Part shown: in pieces, positions 1 to 9,945 of the stretch | How the letters are laid out: each line of letters opens with the position of its first letter | How positions within the stretch are numbered: position 1 is the stretch's first letter | Assembly: GCA_020744225.1 (NCBI GenBank) | Contig: JAGMWG010000027.1 | Location: 310,001 to 374,000 of the forward strand | DNA: 64,000 nt | DNA from: Paraphoma chrysanthemicola | Taxonomy: Eukaryota; Ascomycota; Dothideomycetes; Pleosporales; Phaeosphaeriaceae | Reading direction: 5' to 3' | Position numbers and translations under genes: made by a program | Notes under the pieces: generated by a model | The model's input: the letters and a program-made list of their open reading frames with translations, nothing else | Told to the model about the DNA's origin: nothing | Database searches by the model: none

Positions 1-1697
1 TAGGTGCGAATGCTCCAGGAATCATTTCCGCCATCGGACGCTGCCGAATCGGGTTTCAACCACTTCCTACATTCAGCCCTGGTCACATTGGCATCGTAGC
101 GAAGTCTGGAACTCTGTCCTACGAGACTGTTGGCTCTTTGACAAGAGCTGGTCTTGGTCAGAGCTTGTGTATAGCCATGGGCGGTGACGTTATCGCTGGG
201 ACTAATTTTGTGGACGCATTGAAGGTGTTTGAACACGACGAAGACACTGAAGCAATAATCCTCGTCGGCGAAGTCGGCGGAACAAGCGAAGAGGAGGCAG
301 CCGACTGGATCAAGGACTACAACAGGCGTGTCAAGAACCCCAAGCCTATTGCAGCCGTCATTGGTGGCCTACAAGCTGCGCCTGGGAGGGTCATGGGACA
401 TGCAGGCGCATGGCAAGGCTTGGGCGAGGGAACAGCCGAGTCGAAGCGCAAAGCGCTGGAGAGTGTTGGCGTCACAATGGTTGACCACCCAGCAAAATTT
501 GGAGGCGTTATGAAGGAGATACTTTCGCAGGCTGGCCGCAATGTTAGCAAGATCGTAGGTTATTTGCGCCGGGATCAGAGTCAATACACTAACTTGCTGC
601 AGGAAAAGTCAGCAGCCCATGCGCAGCAACGCCGGTCGTACCATACATCAAGATCGTCCCGTAGACCTCTGACTTCACACTCGTTCAACCAATCTTTCCA
701 GCAGAAGCGCTCACTTCATTTATCGGCTGAGCAATCTTCTGGCCTTCTCAACTCATACGATATCAACCTCACCACTGCACCTCAAAGCCCATCATCAAGT
801 CACTACTTGGGCATCTCGCCTGACCGGACTGCTCGTTCTCCGTCCATCATTGCCGCTCCGACGGCCAATCTGAGCCAACTCCACCAGCGCGTCCGCCGGT
901 TTCCATTCGACTATCGTGAAGGTCCAACAACAGCCGTCATCAATGCCGCCATTGCTCATCTCCAGCTAGACGCCGCACCACCCAAGGCAAAAGCTCAGAC
1001 TGCAGAGCTCATCAAGAACCTCTGGAAGCTGTACCACGAGAAAGAAGCCATCGATGCTCACGTCTCGCTTGCATTATCCGAAAGCAAAGACGAGATTCAA
1101 ATATACAACCCCTATCTATTCTTCGACGATGCAGCCTTCAAGTCTAATAAGCGCCAAACAGACCTGCATTCGCTCCGGGATAAGTCGCAGATCTCAGAGA
1201 CAGACAAGGAAGCCGACGCAGCTGGCATTGTATACATTCCACTCGGGTCAACATCCAGCTCAGCAGAACAGCCAACAAACCTGGTGGGCACATTAGTCAA
1301 CGGCGCCGGATTAGCCATGAACACGAATGACACCCTACACATCCGCCTCTCAGAGCCGCCGTACAGCACCACCTCTGCCAACTTTTTAGACACGGGCGGC
1401 AAGGCGACATCCGCTACCATCAAAACATCATTCAAGCTCATTCTCTCGGATCCCAGGGTGTCTGTCGTATTTGTGAATATTTTTGGCGGCCTGACGCTGT
1501 GCGACATGATCGCTGAAGGTATTTTTATGGCATTCAAGGAAATTGGAGTCGAGAAGCCAGTGGTGGTGAGACTGAGGGGAACGAATGAAGAGCTGGGCCA
1601 GAAGGTTTTGCAAGAGGCGAATCTGCCCATTCATGCATTCGATGATTTTGAAGAGGCAGTCCAGAAGGTTGGAGAGCTGGCTAATGGACAAAAGTAA
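1..1697 (+). CDS. Succinyl-CoA synthetase-like alpha-beta fusion protein (5' partial)
   Basis: The frame is open from base 3, so the gene starts outside the window. The first part matches the succinyl-CoA synthetase alpha subunit: an SGTLSYE segment, a GEVGGTSEEEAA segment, and the GHAGA motif whose histidine (about base 399) is the phospho-histidine of the family. A low-complexity Ser/Gln/Arg linker follows, and then a beta-subunit-like half: a YLGISPDR segment, VNGAGLAM, and the C-terminal ligase domain with VNIFGG and VVVRLRGTNEELG. The beta half is short: only a few residues separate its N-terminal LLNSYDIN segment from YLGISPDR, where the ATP-grasp N-lobe with its Gly-rich nucleotide loop normally sits. 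In the family the reaction is CoA + succinate + NTP to succinyl-CoA; with this gap, activity and substrate are uncertain. Alpha and beta are normally separate mitochondrial proteins. Stop TAA at 1695-1697; convergent with the next gene. Confidence 0.85.
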   Translation, partial: GANAPGIISAIGRCRIGFQPLPTFSPGHIGIVAKSGTLSYETVGSLTRAGLGQSLCIAMGGDVIAGTNFVDALKVFEHDEDTEAIILVGEVGGTSEEEAADWIKDYNRRVKNPKPIAAVIGGLQAAPGRVMGHAGAWQGLGEGTAESKRKALESVGVTMVDHPAKFGGVMKEILSQAGRNVSKIVGYLRRDQSQYTNLLQEKSAAHAQQRRSYHTSRSSRRPLTSHSFNQSFQQKRSLHLSAEQSSGLLNSYDINLTTAPQSPSSSHYLGISPDRTARSPSIIAAPTANLSQLHQRVRRFPFDYREGPTTAVINAAIAHLQLDAAPPKAKAQTAELIKNLWKLYHEKEAIDAHVSLALSESKDEIQIYNPYLFFDDAAFKSNKRQTDLHSLRDKSQISETDKEADAAGIVYIPLGSTSSSAEQPTNLVGTLVNGAGLAMNTNDTLHIRLSEPPYSTTSANFLDTGGKATSATIKTSFKLILSDPRVSVVFVNIFGGLTLCDMIAEGIFMAFKEIGVEKPVVVRLRGTNEELGQKVLQEANLPIHAFDDFEEAVQKVGELANGQK

Positions 1698-2168
1698 GCA
1701 GACTTGGAGAAACTCGTCGTGCGCTCGCTTCTTGTTCAATGTTGTACATACAAGCCAAGGATCACCTCGTAGCTCTGAACAACTGCAACCGCAAGGGGGC
1801 TTCTCTACTTGAGGCGAGTATCATGAAAATGTTGATGCAAAGGGGGATACGAATCGGATTAAAATACTCTACTTCATGACCGCCACCCAAGATCCCGCCG
1901 CCATAAAAAGCGAGAGTGCTGTGCCGTGCCACCAACCCATCTTGTGACGTTGCCTCCGTCTTTTCCGCGTATCAAATACAGGAATGCAATAACCCAAGCG
2001 CCATATGAGGGAACAAATCAGGAAATTCGGGTGGTATCTGAGACAAATGGTGAATCGAAGAACGGGCAACTAGCCAACGAGGACCTGTGCGAAGCCGTAA
2101 GACTGGGGAACATGTTATGTGAAGGGTGCAGGCTACGCGAAGTATTGGAAAGCGGTGCTGAGAAGCTG
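1698..2168. other. Convergent intergenic region, no gene seen
   Basis: About 470 bases between the 3' ends of the synthetase-like gene and the Bqt4-like gene. It should hold both 3' untranslated regions. The reading frames here have no recognisable protein similarity and I see no RNA gene. Confidence 0.6.
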
Positions 2169-3649
2169 TCAGTACTCAATGAACTTGAACTGTGGCGATG
2201 CGAGAACGTACCCAATGGCTGCCATGACGCCGATTCCAACAAGTGCCCTCCTTGTGACCTTCTCCTTAGTCAACTTCTGCTCGGTTGTGTAGGCAGCCCG
2301 CGCTGCCTTCGATGGGCGGCCCTCTGCGAGTTCCGCCTCTTCCAAGACCTCCTGAACCTTGCGCTTTGAGGACCTGGCCGCATTCGACGGTGAGCCGGAC
2401 TCCAGCTTCTGAGCTTCCTCCACCATCCGCTTCGCCTCCTCGATCATCTTTGCAGGATCTTCTGGCTCTGGCAATTCCGCATGACTGTGGGGAACGTCGA
2501 TCTTCACGTTGGTGGTGGTAGTCTCAATATTGCCGTTCTGTTCCACTGTCTCCTGCACTTCAATTCGCACTGTGCCCTCCTTGACATCATCCTCCTTGGT
2601 CTCAATCTCCTTGACTTCCCCATTGACGGATTCGGACGCCACTGAATCGTCAATGTCTGCCCCATTTGCGATGACGTTCTGTAGCGCGCTCGCTGCCTTG
2701 GACGCCGAGGACTCTAGCATCTCTTCTGCTTTGGAAATGTCTGACTTGGCTGCACCCCGTGTTGTTCGCGGCTTCCTGGGCGTCGCGATCTTGCGGCTTG
2801 GTGTGGCAAGCTTGCTTGGGGAGGCAGACCGTGTCGATCTGGCGCGAGTTGACTGGCGAAGAGCGGAATGTGTCGGTAGAATGGCAAGTGATACGTTGTC
2901 TAGGTCGAACTTGGGCGGCTGTTGGATGTGTGTGTTGACTTTGTCCTTGTTTCCTTTCTCGATAGGCGCGGGGTCAAGTAGGGCTTCGATCCAGTGACGC
3001 ATTGAGTACTCGTCGGAGAGAGCAAGCGCTATAGACAGTCGTGTCAGTCCGGAATTCTGCTAGAGGCGCAGGGCCGCAGGTTTCACTCACCCTCCTCTGG
3101 CGCTATCCACACGCTCCCCGCCACTTCGTCTCCACCAGCGGATGGAAAACTTTTCTGGTAGATGCGCTCTGCCTCTTCTTCCTTGAGCGAGGCCCACGGG
3201 AACGCGGCCTTGAACATGCCGGTTGCGCTGATGTAGCCATCACTGCTGCGTCTCTGTTGGCGGCGTTAGTCTAATGCGCATGCCGCATGACAGACATTGT
3301 GTTTCAATCGCGTACCATCAAGAAATAAGACTCGGGATACGCGGAGGTCCTATTGAGCGTGAAGATGCCCGAGCCCGTAAGGTCCTTCGGCAAGGGCACC
3401 CGGAGGTGTGCGTAGTCAAATGTGCCCAGGTTGTCAGATTTGGTCGCGTTGACGACGCCCACGACGCCAGGCTTCACGGCGAGGTTGGTCTGGCCCAGGC
3501 GACGCCTCTCAACGAGGATCTCCTCTGCGCGACGGTGTTAGTTGCTGGCTTCCGATGGACGCGATGCGCTACGTGTACGTACTGGCCGTGGACTCAATGG
3601 GGTCGAGGAGCGGGTTCTTGCGCTCAGGCAATGCGCGTCGGGACACCAT
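2169..3649 (-). CDS. Bqt4-like APSES-domain inner nuclear membrane protein
   Basis: Four exons: 3583-3649, 3316-3524, 3091-3253 and 2169-3028, joined at good GT-AG sites into 432 residues. Residues about 25-155 form an APSES/KilA-N-type domain, read from the KSDNLGTFDYAHLRVPLPK segment, the SGIFTLNRTSAYPESYFLM segment and DGYISATGMFKAAFPWASL. A Ser/Arg-rich basic stretch (about 190-230), a long acidic Glu-rich region and a helical AKMIEEAKRMVEEAQKL segment follow. The protein ends with a single hydrophobic segment (LVGIGVMAAIGYVLAS) about 8 residues before the stop, as expected of a tail-anchored protein. In fission yeast, Bqt4 anchors telomeres to the inner nuclear membrane; the same role here is inferred from architecture. 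Despite the APSES fold, the membrane anchor argues against a classical StuA-type transcription factor. Confidence 0.82.
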
Positions 3650-4776
3650 TGTCGCGTTACGATGATGTGCTTGTGGAACGAGGTCGCAGGTGAAAGCGCG
3701 CTGCGGTGAAGGTGAGAGAAAGCGTGGAGCGTCACGACGACGTGGTTTGCGCGCGCGCCAACGCTAAGAATGTCTTAGGGGCGATGTCTCTGTCGCAACG
3801 CCGTGCAGTGCGGATCCTTGTTGCAATCCGTGGCCGTGGGCCGACTATCGCGATTCTCTCGGAGCGGTGGCAGCGCGCGTTGGACAGAGGCGTTTGAGAT
3901 GGATTGCGACAGGGAAAAGCCGTGGGAGAGGAAAGGGCGATGGTGTCGGGAGTCGCTGCCATCCCTGGCGCCCAGCCGTGCCAGCCACTTGCGACCAGCC
4001 TTCCCCGGACTCGTCGCAAAGCCCTCGCGATGCCTCTTTGAGCGACCAAGCAGCGCAGCTGGACCTGCCGATTGGCTGCCGGATATTATATCGCACTGTA
4101 GGGCCGAAGAAGCGTGCTCTTTTTGACGTGCGGTGAAGAGGGACAAAGTACGCGTGCATTTCTTTGAGTGCGCAGCGACCACCGTGTCCTGCGCATCACT
4201 CCACGACCGCCGCCTGAACCATCGTCGTCTCAGTGTTCCTCGCATTCACGCGGTAGGCTACACCCCCACCTAGCGTGTTGATGGTGGATGCGCTCTATCT
4301 CCCGCTCACACTAAGTGCCCCCAAGACACGTGTGGCGAGCTGCTGGACACGTCACGACTCCTGCAGAGGTCGCGATATCGATGCCGCCGAGCCAGGGGCT
4401 CTGAGAAGACACACAGCACAGCCGGGGTCTGGGATGCCCTGGCCGACGACACGAACATGAGGGGCGTGGTCTAAGCTCACCAGACGCCAAACGCAAGAGT
4501 GTCAATGGACAATGTCACGGTGGGTGCGAACAAAGCTGCAGCGGCCACGACAGAGGGTCCTGCTCTCAGCTCTGCATTTAGACATTCTAGACATGCGGAA
4601 GGCCCGCGGGCCCCGCCAGGTACGTAGCCAATGGCGCTGCGAGCTGGAGCGGTGAATGCCAATGCCCCGCGTCGAGTTTCATGAACGTGCTCCGCTGAGT
4701 CTCAGGGCCACACCTCACCAACACACTCACGTCTGTCCTCTCACATAATCGGCCCACACGACACACTACAGCAAAC
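3650..4776. promoter_or_regulatory. Divergent promoter region between Bqt4-like gene and RDI1
   Basis: About 1.1 kb separates the two divergent start codons and should hold both promoters and 5' leaders. Many overlapping open frames occur on both strands because the DNA is GC-rich; none has recognisable domains. I could not assign a TATA box or a named factor site with confidence. Confidence 0.45.
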
Positions 4777-5526
4777 ATGGCGGACCACGACGACCTGCAC
4801 GCTGAGCAGACCGAGGGCTTCAAGGTTGGAGAGAAGAAGACCATCGACGAGTACCAGAAGCTAGGTCTGTGCCCCACGCCGCCTGCTTGAGGCTGCTGCT
4901 CGACTATCGAGACTCACCTCTTCACCAGACCAAAACGATGAATCACTCCAGAAGTGGAAAGCTTCCCTTGGCCTAGGCCAGGGCAAGGACATCTCGGACC
5001 CCAACGACCCGCGCAAGTGCATTATCCTCTCGCTCGGCCTCGAGGTCGAAGGCCGCCCCGACATCATCATTGACCTGCGGTCGCCCGGCGCCGTAGAGGC
5101 CCTCCAGAGCAAGCCCTTTACCATCAAAGAGGGTGCCACTTTCCGCATGAAGGCACAGTTCAAGGTCCAGCACGAGATCCTCGCAGGTTTGAAGTATCTC
5201 CAGGTGGTCAAGCGCATGGGCGTCGGCAGCAAGATGCAGGAGATGATGGTAGGCTAGCGTTTCGCGCAAGATGACAGACGCTTACTCCCAGTAGGGTTCC
5301 TATGGCCCCAGCACCGAGGAGAAGCCATTCTATGAGAAGAAGTGTACGTACATAAAGCCTGCTCTTGTCCTTCCGGCGCTGACGTGGAACAGTCGAGGCA
5401 GAGACCGCTCCCTCTGGCATGCTCGGCCGCGGCCACTACGAAGCCGTATCCAAGTTCGTCGACGACGACAACGTCACCCATCTGCAGTTCAAATGGTCTT
5501 TTGACATCAAGAAGGACTGGAAATGA
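4777..5526 (+). CDS. RDI1: Rho GDP-dissociation inhibitor
   Basis: Four exons: 4777-4864, 4929-5248, 5295-5343 and 5393-5526, giving 196 residues, the normal RhoGDI length. The N-terminal acidic regulatory arm (EGFKVGEKKTIDEYQKL) is followed by the immunoglobulin-like prenyl-binding domain: DPRKCIILSLGLEV, FTIKEGATFRMKAQFKV, LKYLQVVKRMGVGSKMQEMMGSYGPS and the C-terminal HLQFKWSFDIKKDWK. RhoGDI extracts prenylated Rho/Cdc42/Rac GTPases from membranes and keeps them GDP-bound in the cytosol, so it acts in polarity and hyphal growth. The third intron boundary is decided by the reading frame: the acceptor is the TAG at 5292-5294 rather than the CAG just before it. Convergent with the next gene, whose stop lies about 245 bases away. 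Confidence 0.95.
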
Positions 5527-5770
5527 GCCTGCGTTTTACCCTTTCAGGCGGTGATAGAAGTAGAGCGACGAGCCTGGCCAGTTGGATTGAGTTGAGCGAT
5601 GGAATGGATATCCAGGGAGCCGACGTGCCCACAAAATGACGATATGATGGTTGATGATGTCAATGAATCTCAACATTGAGTTTGGCCGACTTTACGAGAC
5701 TTCCGTAGCAATTGTGCGACTTTCTCTCGACATTCGCTCGCTTTTGTGCCATGCGCCGACGAGACTGACA

Positions 5771-6514
5771 TCATCCTGGACTTGCTTGTGCCTGCGCGGC
5801 GACAAGGTTGTTGAAGTAGAACCACCTCGCGGCGATCCGCCTTGCCTTCACCGTCCGACCTGCCCAGGCCCTCTCCCCACCAGTGGAGCCGAATCGGCGT
5901 GCCGAGACATTCAAGATGGAAACCTCCTGCTCCCATGGATCCGACTCTGCTTCTTCTGTGTCTGCATCCAGCTCCCCCTCCCCGTCTCCATTGGTCATGT
6001 CAACGTCTTCGTCATGTTGATGCTCACGATATTTGTGCTGTGCTTCGCATTCGACAATCTGAAGTGCAACGCCGGTCCTGACGGCAGTTTCTGCTGCTGC
6101 TGCAAAGGTCCTCGACAGTCCCTGCGCAGAGAAGGACGGTGTGGGTGCGTGGAGAGAGAGCGGATTCACCAGGACCAGCCTTGTGTTTTCTCCGCATTCA
6201 AGCCCTTGAACAGGTTCACCCCGGCCAAATGCCGCCAGATAAGCAAGCAATGCCTGAACAGACGCGCAGAAGGCAAGTTTCACATGGCGCGTCGCGGAGA
6301 GATTGTGCAGCGATGGTATCGTCAGGTCCCTCAAGCCGCCGTCTGGCTCCCCGTCTCCACGGTGTTGAAGCGACTGGACGAGGTGCTGCAGGAAAGCATC
6401 CCGACTCGAGCAGATGACGAGGGTGGTGGATGCTGAACCCGGTTGTGGTGCGAGAGCGTGCTGCAGCAGCCCAGGCAGGGTCAGCGGAAAGATGACTGAC
6501 GGCAGAGCGGACAT
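5771..6514 (-). CDS. Conserved-looking protein of unknown function, possible degenerate RecA-like fold
   Basis: A single exon of 247 residues. I do not recognise the family. Visible features: a beta-strand-like TTLVICSSRDAFLQHLVQSL segment after the N-terminus, a helix-rich centre (VKLAFCASVQALLAYLAAF), a second strand (NTRLVLVNPLSLHA) with a helix behind it (AQGLSRTFAAAAETAVRTG), a strongly acidic linker (residues about 183-200), and a C-terminal part WEQEVSILNVSARRFG...RWFYFNNL. Alternating strands and helices followed by a basic C-terminal strand could be a RecA/Rad51-paralogue-like core without a Walker A motif, as in Shu-complex or Elongator Elp4-6-type subunits; this is only a guess from layout. 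The start at 6514 is the first Met and leaves a short divergent promoter shared with the AP-3 beta gene. Confidence 0.6.
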   Translation of the reverse strand: MSALPSVIFPLTLPGLLQHALAPQPGSASTTLVICSSRDAFLQHLVQSLQHRGDGEPDGGLRDLTIPSLHNLSATRHVKLAFCASVQALLAYLAAFGRGEPVQGLECGENTRLVLVNPLSLHAPTPSFSAQGLSRTFAAAAETAVRTGVALQIVECEAQHKYREHQHDEDVDMTNGDGEGELDADTEEAESDPWEQEVSILNVSARRFGSTGGERAWAGRTVKARRIAARWFYFNNLVAAQAQASPG

Positions 6515-6861
6515 GGCTCGTGATCGATCAGCATCGAAGGCGGCGCCTTTGCCAGATGCCCAGCGATACTATCAGGGCTGTCAGGGCACACGGAGGCAGT
6601 CGTGACGGGCGAATGCTCGGTCGCGCCTTCCCGCGAATCGGCAGCGGTCCCACCTTCCGCGGGGCGCCCCGCCATCGACGTCGTGCAAAGCTCCAGTGTA
6701 CAAACTCGACCAAGCGCATGCACGTCAGGCACAGTTCACCTCTTCACCCAACCTGCTCGCCCCCGTCTCCTTGCCCGACTCTGCATAGCCGGCACCGTTC
6801 TGCCTGAGCGGAGGCGTATTCGGCAGTGCACGCGGACCGAAGCGCGTCCACGGCCGCTGTC
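6515..6861. promoter_or_regulatory. Short divergent promoter region
   Basis: About 350 bases between the divergent unknown gene and the AP-3 beta gene. It must serve both directions. No clear TATA box seen. Confidence 0.4.
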
Positions 6862-9564
6862 ATGGAGTCCATCAGTCGCATTTCTAGCTTGCTCGAGACA
6901 GGTAGGCCCACTTCTACCCTTCATGTGAAATCCTGCTCTTCAATGCATCTCCACTGGAGCTCCCGTGAGAACTTGAACCCTCTTGGCAGGCTGTGGCCTT
7001 GATCATGCATCCCTCGAACTTCGCTCACTGGTCCCTCTCCACAGCACGCGACCTCACCCTCGAAGCCGCCAACAATGCGGGCAATGTCCGGCGCACGTCG
7101 ACGCGGGAGCTGCCCTCGGGCCAGCTCAAGAAGCTCCTCGACAGCAGGTCGGAGCGCGAAGTGCTTGAGGGCCTGCGACGAGTCGTAACTGTACGGTCTA
7201 CCCCACCATAATCGGAAGTACGGACAATAGTCTGGCATCTGGGCGCGGCGCGCTGACAATGCGGAGTAGATGTCCTATCGACAGCCCCCTTCGCAAACGC
7301 TACCGTTCTTCTCCCATGTAATCAAGAACGTCGCGTCTCCCTCGCTGCCGGTCAAGAAGCTGGTGTACATTTACCTTCTCCAGCATGCCGAACACGAGCC
7401 AGACACAGCACTGCTCTCCATCAATACCATCCAAAAGTCGCTCACAGACACCAATCCGCAACTCCGAGCGCTGGCGCTGCGCGTAATGTCGAGCATCCGT
7501 GTGCCTGTCATCAGTCAGATTGTGAGCCTGGGCATCAAGCGCGGCGCAGGGGACATGTCGCCGCTGGTGAGAAGGGCAGCGGCGCTGGCCATACTCAAGT
7601 GCTACAGATTGGATCCGAATACCGAACCGCAACTTCTCGAATACCTCTCGACGCTACTAGGAGACAAGCAGTACTTTGTGTCAGGCGCAGCAGTGGCCGC
7701 TTTCCTCGAGCTATGTCCAGATCGCCTAGATCTGCTACATCCACATTATCGCCCTCTCGTGCGGAAACTCGTTGATATGGACGAATGGGGACAGTTGGCA
7801 ACACTACGGCTGATGATGGTGTACGCACGAAAGTGCTTTCCAAGGCGGACGAGGAAGGTGCAAAGAGCTTCGAGTGGTAACAACATGAAAGCAAAAGTCT
7901 CAAAAGGCACAAAGGGCTTCTACGATACGGATAGCGAGTCAGAAGAGGACATGGACAAGGACGACGACATGGAAGAGGTCGCGGTGCTCGACCCGGACCT
8001 TGAGTTGCTGCTGAAAGCTTGTCAGCCACTGCTACAGTCTCGAAACGCTGCTGTCGTGGTCGCGGTCGCACGCGCCTATCTCTACTTGGGAACACCAGAC
8101 TACGTCATCCAAGCTGTTGGCCCCCTCGTATCATTGCTGCGGTCTGCAGGAGACATCCAGCACATTGCGTTGTACAACATTGTCCAGGTTTGTCTGTTAC
8201 ATCCAGAGCCATTTGTGCAGTACTATACACACTTTTTAGTGCGCTCCACGGATGCACCGCATGTTTGGCGTTTGAAGCTGGAGCTCCTGACACTCATCTT
8301 TCCATATGCTCAAGCGAGGCTTCAGAGCTTGATTCTTGCTGAACTCAGTCACTTTTCACATTCTGGGAGCCTGGACCCAGCTCTGGTGAAAGAGTCGGTC
8401 CGTGCCATTGGGCGATGTTCGCAAAGCCCCGCCACGAGTCCCCAAACATCCGCGAGATGCTTGAGACTCCTGCTCAAGCACATTGGCTCAGCGGACAGTC
8501 TACTGGTAGCCGAGTCGCTCGAAGTGATCCGACACTTGATACAGCGCGATCCGAGCGCCCATCGAACAACCGTCGTGCGGTTGGCCAAACACCTGGATGC
8601 AGCAACGAGCCCACAGGCGCGAGCGAGCATCATATGGCTCGTTGGGGAATTTGCGGGATTAGATCCAGAAAACAACATAGCTGCGGACGTCCTTCGTATA
8701 CTAGTCAAAGGTTTCGCCGACGAAGCAGAGCCAGCGAAGTTACAGATTGTCTTGTTGGCAGCCAAGGTGTACATTCATTACCTTAACGAAAACCCTCCGC
8801 CCGAGGCCCCCAAAGAGGTCGAAAGTAAGACAAGTCACTCGGTTCTCGACAGCTACCATGAAGAGGACGGAGGGTTTCGGGATGGCAATCTCGAGAATCC
8901 GACGACCCCAGAGGCAGTTCAGCAAGATAAGGCGCATCCGATCAAAGCAATCTATGAGTACCTTCTTCTACTCACCAGATACGACACGTCGTATGACCTA
9001 CGCGATCGCGCTCGGGTCTACAAGGCGCTCCTTGCGACGCCCACATCCACGCAATTGGCCTCACTCCTTCTGTTGGCACCCAAGCCTGTGCCGCATATTC
9101 CCAGCCCGAGCGAGACACGCAAAAGCTACGTTCTTGGCAGTGCCAGTCTCGTGGTTGGAGACGAAGGTGGCGTAGGAGGCCTCCGCGGATATGATGACCT
9201 CCCCCGGTGGGTCAAGGAAGGTAACGAGCCCGACGCTGCGTTGCGTGATGAAGTTGTTTCGGCAAGTGCCTCAACATACGACTCCTCTAGAACGCTCTCT
9301 GCGGCAGATAGACTCGATGCTGCTACTGGGCCCAGTAGTAGGACACCTGATAGCATCTTGTCACCTAGGAGTCTTAACGGTGTCGGCGAGGCAGGAACAG
9401 GGGCCAGCAAAAGCAAGGAGAAGACGCTCGACGACTGGCTGGCAGAGGAAAGTGGAACTGAGGAGGAAACAGACGACGATGAAGAGGAAGAGGAGACAGA
9501 TGAAGAGAGCGAGTATGAGACAGAGAGTGAAAGCGGAGAGGAGGGAGATAGACTTGTCAAATAG
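6862..9564 (+). CDS. APL6: AP-3 adaptor complex subunit beta
   Basis: Three exons: 6862-6901, 7045-7190 and 7270-9564, giving 826 residues. The start is the ATG of MESISRISSLLETA; splicing restores the conserved N-terminus LTLEAANNAG and then the helical-repeat trunk (SGQLKKLLDSRSEREVLEGLRRVVT, FFSHVIKNVAS, KKLVYIYLLQHAE, ALRVMSSIRVP), the typical beta-adaptin N-terminal domain up to about residue 620. An acidic insert (DSESEEDMDKDDDMEE) sits near residue 285. The C-terminus is a long Ser/Glu/Asp-rich tail (from about residue 775), as in other beta-3 adaptins, and no ear domain is visible. AP-3 sorts cargo from Golgi/endosome to the vacuole. Confidence 0.93.
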
Positions 9565-9945
9565 AAGTCTATGAGGCCACCTAGGCTCGAGCATGCGATC
9601 TGACGTCCATGGTGCTTGACACAAACTCACTGTGCAAGATCTTGTCTCAACCCGGTCTAGCGAGCAGATGCGATGACCAGGGGTCCAAGCTTCCCCAATG
9701 CCGAGGCATGTGACGGAAGCTCTGGGGAAAGTGGGCCGTTGTTCATGAACCCTGCCACCACAGACGCAACATTGCGATTGGCATGCTGGCAGACGGTTCA
9801 ACAATGTCATGACAATGCTTTCCACAGACAGGCAGACAAAAATGTGACTGACCAGCCCACGTCAATGATTCCTCCCTCACCCGCGAACACATCCCACAAC
9901 CGACTCTACGCATCCTAGCGCCCTCTTCCGCAGCAATCACACACG
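9565..9945. other. Intergenic region, no gene seen
   Basis: About 380 bases holding the AP-3 beta 3' end and the promoter of the acyltransferase gene. A pyrimidine/CA-rich leader precedes the ATG at 9946. No RNA gene or repeat found. Confidence 0.5.
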
